This document shows, piece by piece, positions 1 to 3,415 of a DNA stretch of 5,050 nucleotides. The DNA is taken from NCBI GenBank assembly GCA_937921525.1, contig CAKZUM010000091.1, positions 1 to 5,050 of the forward strand. The letters run 5' to 3'. Below the pieces are notes generated by a model that ran no database searches, was not told the origin of the DNA, and worked only from the letters and a program-made list of their open reading frames with translations. Numbering within the stretch: the first letter of the stretch is position 1; the number at the start of each line of letters is the position of its first letter. Both the position numbers and the translations under genes were made by a program. The DNA comes from an uncultured Saprospiraceae bacterium. Lineage in GTDB: Bacteria > Bacteroidota > Bacteroidia > Chitinophagales > Saprospiraceae.

Positions 1-1
1 G

Positions 2-916
2 TCAGCTAGATGTGTCAACCAACTACAAAAGTGCTTAATCTTGATGAACCTTCAACTGCCTGTGGTCTTAAGTGACATCACTGGAAAAAGTGGAAAAAAG
101 ATTATCGAAGCTATTGTAGGAGGAGAACGAGACGGTACTAAATTGGCAAACTTAGCAGACCCTAGAGTCAAAGCAGATAAAACTACAATTGCTAAGGCAT
201 TGACAGGGTTTTGGAAAGACAATCATTTATTTGAACTAAAGCAACATTGGCAACGCTATCATTTTTATCAAACTCAAGTCGTACAAGTAGATGAGCAAAT
301 TGAAAATTTGTTAAAAAATAGAGTTGTACAAACAGGGCAAAGAGAATTGGTCTACGAGCCAATGCATAAAAAACAAAAGCAAAAAAATGCACCCAATATT
401 TCCATTGATACCTATGCCTATCAATTAAGTGATGGGGTAGATTTAATGCAAGTTGAAGGGATTAGCTACAGTTTTGTATTAAGTTTTTTAGCAGAAGTAG
501 GAATGGATTTATCTGCCTTCCCTACTTTTAAACATTTTGTCTCTTGGCTTTGTCTATGTCCAAATAAAAAAATGAGTGGTGGCAAAGTCTTATCTAGTAG
601 GACACAAAAAAACAAGTCCCGCTTACGACAAGAATTTTGTAGAGCCGCCGTGGCTATTGGTAAAAAGAAAGACTCTGCTTTGGGTTCTTTTTATAGAAGA
701 ATGTCTTTTCAACATGACAAAGGAGTTGCCATTGTTGCTACAGCACGAAAATTGGCGATCATCGTATACAATATGGTCCAAAAGGGACAAGTATATCGTC
801 CTGAATCGTCTGAGCAATACCAGCTAAAGTTACGTACTCAAAAAATCAAGCATATTCAAAGAACTATTGTGAAGTTCAATCTAAAAGAGGAAGAATTAGC
901 CTTCGCTTTCAATTAG
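2..916 (+). CDS. IS110-family transposase, C-terminal part (5' end off window)
   Basis: This is the recombinase of an IS110-type insertion sequence, a family that moves using a DEDD (RuvC-like) domain plus a serine-containing C-terminal domain guided by a bridge RNA. The frame is open to the left edge, and the residues before the internal TTG at 41 and ATG at 44 still read as family sequence (QLQKCLILMNLQLP), so neither is the true start. Of 304 visible residues, the first part carries the family signature VLSDITGKSG, then GERD and AKALTGFW. A lysine-rich linker follows at about 100-130. The Transposase_20 domain begins near residue 151 (VEGIS) and contains MSGGKVLSSRT; Ser192, Ser198 and Ser199 are candidates for the nucleophile. 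The end (SALGSFYRR, ARKLA) matches the family and there is no internal stop, so the visible part is intact. The N-terminal DEDD domain cannot be judged. Family assignment is from motif recognition. Confidence 0.93.
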   Translation, partial: SARCVNQLQKCLILMNLQLPVVLSDITGKSGKKIIEAIVGGERDGTKLANLADPRVKADKTTIAKALTGFWKDNHLFELKQHWQRYHFYQTQVVQVDEQIENLLKNRVVQTGQRELVYEPMHKKQKQKNAPNISIDTYAYQLSDGVDLMQVEGISYSFVLSFLAEVGMDLSAFPTFKHFVSWLCLCPNKKMSGGKVLSSRTQKNKSRLRQEFCRAAVAIGKKKDSALGSFYRRMSFQHDKGVAIVATARKLAIIVYNMVQKGQVYRPESSEQYQLKLRTQKIKHIQRTIVKFNLKEEELAFAFN

Positions 917-948
917 AACTTCTTTACATTGTGGGAAAGCGCTATGAA

Positions 949-970
949 CATCTTAGTTTTAACCAAGATG
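949..970 (+). repeat. Small hairpin just downstream of the transposase gene
   Basis: CATCTT at 949-954 pairs with AAGATG at 965-970 around a short interior that can add one or two more pairs. It lies 32 bp past the transposase stop. It has no T-run after it, so it is not a standard terminator. It could be part of the IS right end or of a structured RNA; the sequence does not decide. Confidence 0.4.
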
Positions 971-987
971 AATAGTACTGTTTTATC

Positions 988-1016
988 CTCACCTGAAATT
1001 GTTTGTTTTAGGTGAG
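988..1016 (+). repeat. 11-bp stem hairpin (CTCACCT/AGGTGAG)
   Basis: CTCACCT at 988-994 pairs with AGGTGAG at 1010-1016. The stem continues inward with a G-T pair and three A-T pairs (995-998 with 1006-1009), leaving a 7-nt loop at 999-1005. It sits between the transposase gene and the GCAGAG repeat and shares its last base with that repeat. It may belong to the IS right end or to the palindromic cluster. Confidence 0.6.
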
Positions 1017-1080
1017 AGATGCAGAGATGCAGAGTTAAGTGTAGTTAAAATATAGCTAAGTCTCTGCAACTCTGCGTCTC
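1016..1080. repeat. Imperfect 19-bp inverted repeat of GCAGAG words
   Basis: The left arm at 1016-1034 and right arm at 1062-1080 match at 17 of 19 positions as inverted repeats; one difference is a G-T wobble and the other an A-A mismatch. The loop is 27 nt. Each arm is itself a tandem duplication (ATGCAGAG twice on the left, CTCTGC twice on the right), so the arms can also pair out of register. A run of seven T at 1090-1096 follows after nine bases, too far for a textbook terminator although some termination is possible. Repeats with similar wording occur between genes in several bacterial groups (recollection, not searched). Confidence 0.8.
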
Positions 1081-1096
1081 AGCGTTCAATTTTTTT

Positions 1097-1185
1097 CATT
1101 GGCGATAGCCAATGCTGAATATGTATATACCATAGCGTTCCTTGTAAAGCAGGTTCAATACATATAACATTGGCTTTAGCCAATG
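1097..1185. repeat. Paired CATTGGC/GCCAATG hairpins in inverted arrangement
   Basis: Two hairpins share the same 7-bp stem: CATTGGC-GATA-GCCAATG at 1097-1114 and CATTGGC-TTTA-GCCAATG at 1168-1185. Between them ATATGTAT at 1119-1126 is the reverse complement of ATACATAT at 1158-1165. The whole 89-bp block can therefore fold either as two small hairpins or as one long imperfect hairpin or cruciform. It ends 46 bp before the aldolase-like start codon, so it lies in or next to that gene's promoter and leader region. No coding potential is visible. Confidence 0.8.
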
Positions 1186-1231
1186 TGGGTGTCGATTAGT
1201 AACTTATTTTCTAAATCAAAAATTAAAACCA

Positions 1232-2053
1232 ATGGCGATTCCGAATCCTCCAGGTATTGAACAATTAGTAAAGTACCCCAATTTTGATAGCGTTGAAGCT
1301 AAAAGACATTACCTAAAAAAGATGTTGGCGGGTGCCTACAGAATATTTGGGAAATTTGGTTTCTCAGAAGGAGTAGCTGGGCATATTACTTGCAGAGACC
1401 CAGAATACCCACATTGCTTTTGGGTGAACCCTTTTGGCGTTTCCTTTAAGCAAATGAAAATGTCTGACTTGATATTAGTTGATGAAGAAGGAAAGATTGT
1501 GGCGGGAAAACATAAGCTTTTAAATGGGGCAGCTTTTGCTATTCATGCAGGCGTGCATAAGGCACGTCCAGATGTAATCGCTGCTGCACACTCCCATACC
1601 GTATATGGAAAAACTTGGTCTGCATTTGGTAAATTATTAGAACCATTGACACAAGACTCTTGTATTTTTTATCAAGATCATGGCCTATATGATGACTATA
1701 CGGGCGTTGTCGGAGACTTAAGCGAAGGTGATTTAATAGGAAAGGCATTGGGCGATAAGAAAGCAGTAATTCTTCAAAATCATGGACTCTTGACTGTGGG
1801 GCATAGTATCGAAGAATGTATTTTTTGGTTTGTAACGATGGAACGTACTTGCCAAGCACAAATACTAGCAGAGTCTACGGGTCTTCCGAAAAAACCAATT
1901 CCGCATGAGGTTGCTTTAAAAACTAGAAACTATGAGGTGGGCTTCCCACTTGCTGGTCATTTTAGTTTCCAACCTATGTGGCAAGATATTGTGGCAGAGC
2001 AACCTGATTTTATGGATATGGAGGTGGAAGAAAATGTGTTGCAATTAGCGTAG
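1232..2053 (+). CDS. Class II aldolase/adducin-family protein, catalytic Glu replaced by Ala
   Basis: This 273-residue cytoplasmic protein has the class II aldolase/adducin fold across about residues 28-215. The family includes fuculose- and ribulose-phosphate aldolases/epimerases and non-catalytic adducin-like proteins. Visible landmarks are FGFSEGVAGHIT (42-53), the sugar-phosphate-side region NPFGV (66-70), metal ligands His120 and His122 in AHSHTVYG, and the third His184 in LQNHGLLTVG. By alignment to L-fuculose-phosphate aldolase as I remember it (SSEWRFH), the catalytic Glu corresponds to Ala101 in NGAAFAIH. The metal site is thus kept while the usual acid/base is not. The segment RPDVIAAAHSHTVYGKTWSAFG and the tail ending near EQPD resemble an adducin-like subgroup whose substrate I do not know. 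The ATG at 1232 is preceded by an A-rich leader without Shine-Dalgarno, as is usual in Bacteroidota. It has no same-strand neighbour close enough to suggest an operon, so context does not point to a pathway. Confidence 0.9.
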   Translation: MAIPNPPGIEQLVKYPNFDSVEAKRHYLKKMLAGAYRIFGKFGFSEGVAGHITCRDPEYPHCFWVNPFGVSFKQMKMSDLILVDEEGKIVAGKHKLLNGAAFAIHAGVHKARPDVIAAAHSHTVYGKTWSAFGKLLEPLTQDSCIFYQDHGLYDDYTGVVGDLSEGDLIGKALGDKKAVILQNHGLLTVGHSIEECIFWFVTMERTCQAQILAESTGLPKKPIPHEVALKTRNYEVGFPLAGHFSFQPMWQDIVAEQPDFMDMEVEENVLQLA

Positions 2054-2055
2054 GT

Positions 2056-2135
2056 TTTTACCACATAGGTATAGTGGCAAAGCCACAAACTCATTTTAAA
2101 CCACAAAAGTAGTTGACAATTTTACCACATAGGTA
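2056..2135. repeat. Direct repeat of a 16-bp ACCACATAGGTA-containing word
   Basis: The 16 bases TTTTACCACATAGGTA occur at 2056-2071, starting three bases after the aldolase-like stop codon, and again at 2120-2135, where they form the outer part of the large hairpin's left arm. The first copy looks like a decayed or truncated half of the same palindromic repeat. Confidence 0.8.
2074..2086. repeat. Mini-hairpin GTGGC-AAA-GCCAC
   Basis: A 5-bp stem with a 3-nt loop, directly after the first half copy of the ACATAG repeat. Its design (short word, tiny AT-rich loop, reverse-complement word) matches the CATTGGC hairpins upstream of the aldolase-like gene. There is no T-run, so it is unlikely to be a terminator by itself. 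Confidence 0.6.
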
Positions 2136-2192
2136 CATAGGTCACATAGTAGCGTGTCATACTATGTGACCTATGTACCTATGTGGTAAAAT
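2119..2192. repeat. Perfect 33-bp inverted repeat built from ACATAG words
   Basis: The left arm 2119-2151 and right arm 2160-2192 are exact reverse complements, separated by an 8-nt loop (2152-2159). Within the left arm ACATAG occurs three times (2127, 2135, 2144), so each arm is a near-tandem repeat with an 8-9 bp period. Further out, ACCACAAA at 2100-2107 and TTTGTGGT at 2233-2240 form another inverted pair. The hairpin lies 65 bp after the aldolase-like stop. Neither strand has a T-run directly after it, but as RNA it would be a very stable stem able to protect 3' ends or slow polymerase. No coding potential is seen. Confidence 0.92.
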
Positions 2193-2200
2193 ATAACCCT

Positions 2201-2213
2201 AGCTTTGTAAGCT
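2201..2213. repeat. Mini-hairpin AGCTT-TGT-AAGCT
   Basis: A 5-bp stem with a 3-nt loop, just right of the perfect palindrome. An almost identical mini-hairpin (AGCTT-AGT-AAGCT) occurs at 3283-3295 inside the unrelated TCAGAAG repeat cluster, differing only at one loop base. Confidence 0.55.
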
Positions 2214-2263
2214 TAGCTACTTCATTCCTAAATTTGTGGTAAAAAATAAGATTGCACAAAAAA

Positions 2264-2296
2264 AAACCGCAAATCACACGAAGTGATTTACAGTTT
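2264..2296 (-). terminator. Rho-independent terminator of the T9SS-domain gene
   Basis: Read on the minus strand, the 14-nt arms at 2283-2296 and 2264-2277 pair completely, with two G-U wobbles, around the 5-nt loop 2278-2282. The innermost seven pairs (AAATCAC/GTGATTT) are all Watson-Crick. The nine A at 2258-2266 read as a U-run on that strand. It starts 21 bp past the stop codon at 2318, ideally placed to end that transcript. On the plus strand the hairpin lacks a U-run, so it probably does not serve the aldolase-like gene as efficiently. Confidence 0.85.
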
Positions 2297-2317
2297 AATA
2301 TATGGCTTAGAACAAAT

Positions 2318-3163
2318 TTACTTATCCAACTTCATGAATTGTTCTGAATTTAAAGTCCAATCAGTGCCGCTTACTTCTAGGAGGTAATTGCCAGGAGAAA
2401 GGTGGTTCAGTTCAATTGTTTGTAAATTGTTTCCGTTGTTAATATCCACTGCCTTTTTAAATACCTCTTTTCCTTGAAGATCGAAGATAGATAAAGTAGC
2501 AGCTTCTTGGGGTCTATTCCAATTTAAGGACACCTGAATAAATTCAGTTGTCGGATTTGGATATAGATTAAAATTCACTAGGGAGCGATCTAATTCTTCT
2601 ACACTGGTAGAGAAATTTCCGCAAGGTATACTTGTTTTGATTAAGTTTCCATTATACGCATCACCATCTGCACCAGCGATTGTAATTTGATTACCTACAT
2701 TTTTTTGAGCCGTATTTGGTGGCATAAATGGGTCTGTAAAGTTATCCATCAGACCTACCTCGCCAGAACAATCTAAAGCATTTTCGAATGTAAATAAAGG
2801 CAATTCCAATCCTTCCTCATAGCGCAAAAATTCTGTGCCATTAGACAATAAACCAAAAGACAAGTAATCAAACTCTGAGGATTCTGCAGGTGCTGCTGTT
2901 TGAGAGTTAGCCTCCCATTCTACATTAGGTTGTAGATTTTTAATATTAACTATTTCAAAAGAACCCGTTGGCACTTTTATAGTGACTTGTGCCGTACTGG
3001 TCATATTCATTGGCGGACGGTAAGTCGTTTCTGGTACTAAAGAAACCTGATACGTTTGACCATCATTTAGTAGTTGCATTTTAAATTTTACTTGCGCTTG
3101 TGCACTTCCACAGATTAAAAGAAAAGCTAGTATTGGTAGTATTATATTTTTATAAGATTTCAT
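2318..3163 (-). CDS. Secreted protein with T9SS type A sorting domain
   Basis: The 281-residue product starts with a classic signal peptide: a Lys-containing N-terminus, hydrophobic core (IILPILAFLLI) and AQA-Q cleavage site after residue 23. It should therefore reach the periplasm by Sec. The last about 84 residues (198-281) are a type IX sorting domain, with the FNLYPNPTTE opening, SIFDLQGKEV in the middle, LSPGNYLLEV and the short charged end KLDK. This domain directs passage across the outer membrane and surface attachment or release. The middle (24-190) is beta-rich with no family I can name; the pattern of alternating hydrophobic strands and ELPLFTFEN (120-128) loosely recalls cohesin-type beta sandwiches, which is only an impression. 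Cys132 and Cys181 could form a disulfide. The ATG at 3163 is required by the signal peptide; no Shine-Dalgarno is visible. It lies 252 bp downstream of the large surface gene on the same strand, separated by repeats that may uncouple their expression. Confidence 0.92.
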   Translation of the reverse strand: MKSYKNIILPILAFLLICGSAQAQVKFKMQLLNDGQTYQVSLVPETTYRPPMNMTSTAQVTIKVPTGSFEIVNIKNLQPNVEWEANSQTAAPAESSEFDYLSFGLLSNGTEFLRYEEGLELPLFTFENALDCSGEVGLMDNFTDPFMPPNTAQKNVGNQITIAGADGDAYNGNLIKTSIPCGNFSTSVEELDRSLVNFNLYPNPTTEFIQVSLNWNRPQEAATLSIFDLQGKEVFKKAVDINNGNNLQTIELNHLSPGNYLLEVSGTDWTLNSEQFMKLDK

Positions 3164-3204
3164 TTTCTCGAATTAGAAGTTTAGTAAATAGAAGATACTC
3201 TTTT

Positions 3205-3410
3205 TAGAAGTCAGATGTCAGATCGTTTTTCCAAAACTGTCAGAAGTCAGATGTACGATGTTGACCGTATGATGCTTCTGGCAGCTTAGTAAGCTGACTT
3301 CTGATTTTTTAATATCTAGCCAGAATTGTCAGAAGTCAGATATTGACCACGCCAAGTTTGCATGAGTTGTGAGCAATCTGACAGCGTAGCGATCTGACTT
3401 CTGACTTCTA
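3205..3410. repeat. Nested inverted/direct repeats of TCAGAAGTCAGA words
   Basis: The outermost arms, 3205-3225 and 3390-3410, are inverted repeats matching at 20 of 21 positions and enclose a 206-bp block. The AGAAGTCAGA word appears in direct orientation at 3206-3215, 3241-3250 (less the last base) and 3329-3340, and inverted at 3294-3304 and 3393-3404, so several alternative hairpins are possible. The arms themselves are tandem (AAGTCAG then GTCAG). The block fills nearly the whole gap between the two surface-protein genes and ends 5 bp before the large gene's stop codon. It has no convincing reading frame. It is not a CRISPR array: unit spacing is irregular and orientation alternates. Confidence 0.9.
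3240..3304. repeat. Inner hairpin with 11-bp perfect arms
   Basis: TCAGAAGTCAG at 3240-3250 pairs perfectly with CTGACTTCTGA at 3294-3304, and a smaller hairpin AGCTT-AGT-AAGCT at 3283-3295 overlaps the right side. Six T follow at 3305-3310, so on the plus strand it resembles a terminator, although no plus-strand gene precedes it nearby. On the minus strand the arm is followed by only a short, weak T-run, so it might end part of the large surface gene's transcript. Confidence 0.6.
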
Positions 3411-3415
3411 GTTCA

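Noticed and set aside
41..46. TTG/ATG at 41-46 as the start of the transposase
   Set aside because: The frame is open to the left edge and the preceding residues are recognisable IS110-family sequence, so this is internal.
192..827. Alternative-frame open frames within the transposase (192-392 and 623-817 minus, 576-827 plus)
   Set aside because: They are shadows of the coding frame with no independent support.
1186..1231. A Bacteroidota-type promoter (TTG ... TAnnTTTG) before the aldolase-like gene
   Set aside because: TAACTTAT at about 1199-1206 is only a partial match and no TTG lies at the right distance, so the site cannot be supported.
1539..1859. Minus-strand open frame of 106 codons inside the aldolase-like gene
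   Set aside because: It is fully antisense to a clear family member and its translation resembles no protein.
2119..2192. The 33-bp palindrome as a standard rho-independent terminator for the aldolase-like gene
   Set aside because: No T-run follows on the plus strand (the next bases are ATAACCC) and the arms are AT-rich and much longer than usual; it is listed as a repeat.
3205..3410. CRISPR-like array
   Set aside because: Repeats are short, irregularly spaced and in alternating orientation; there are no uniform spacers and no cas genes in the window.
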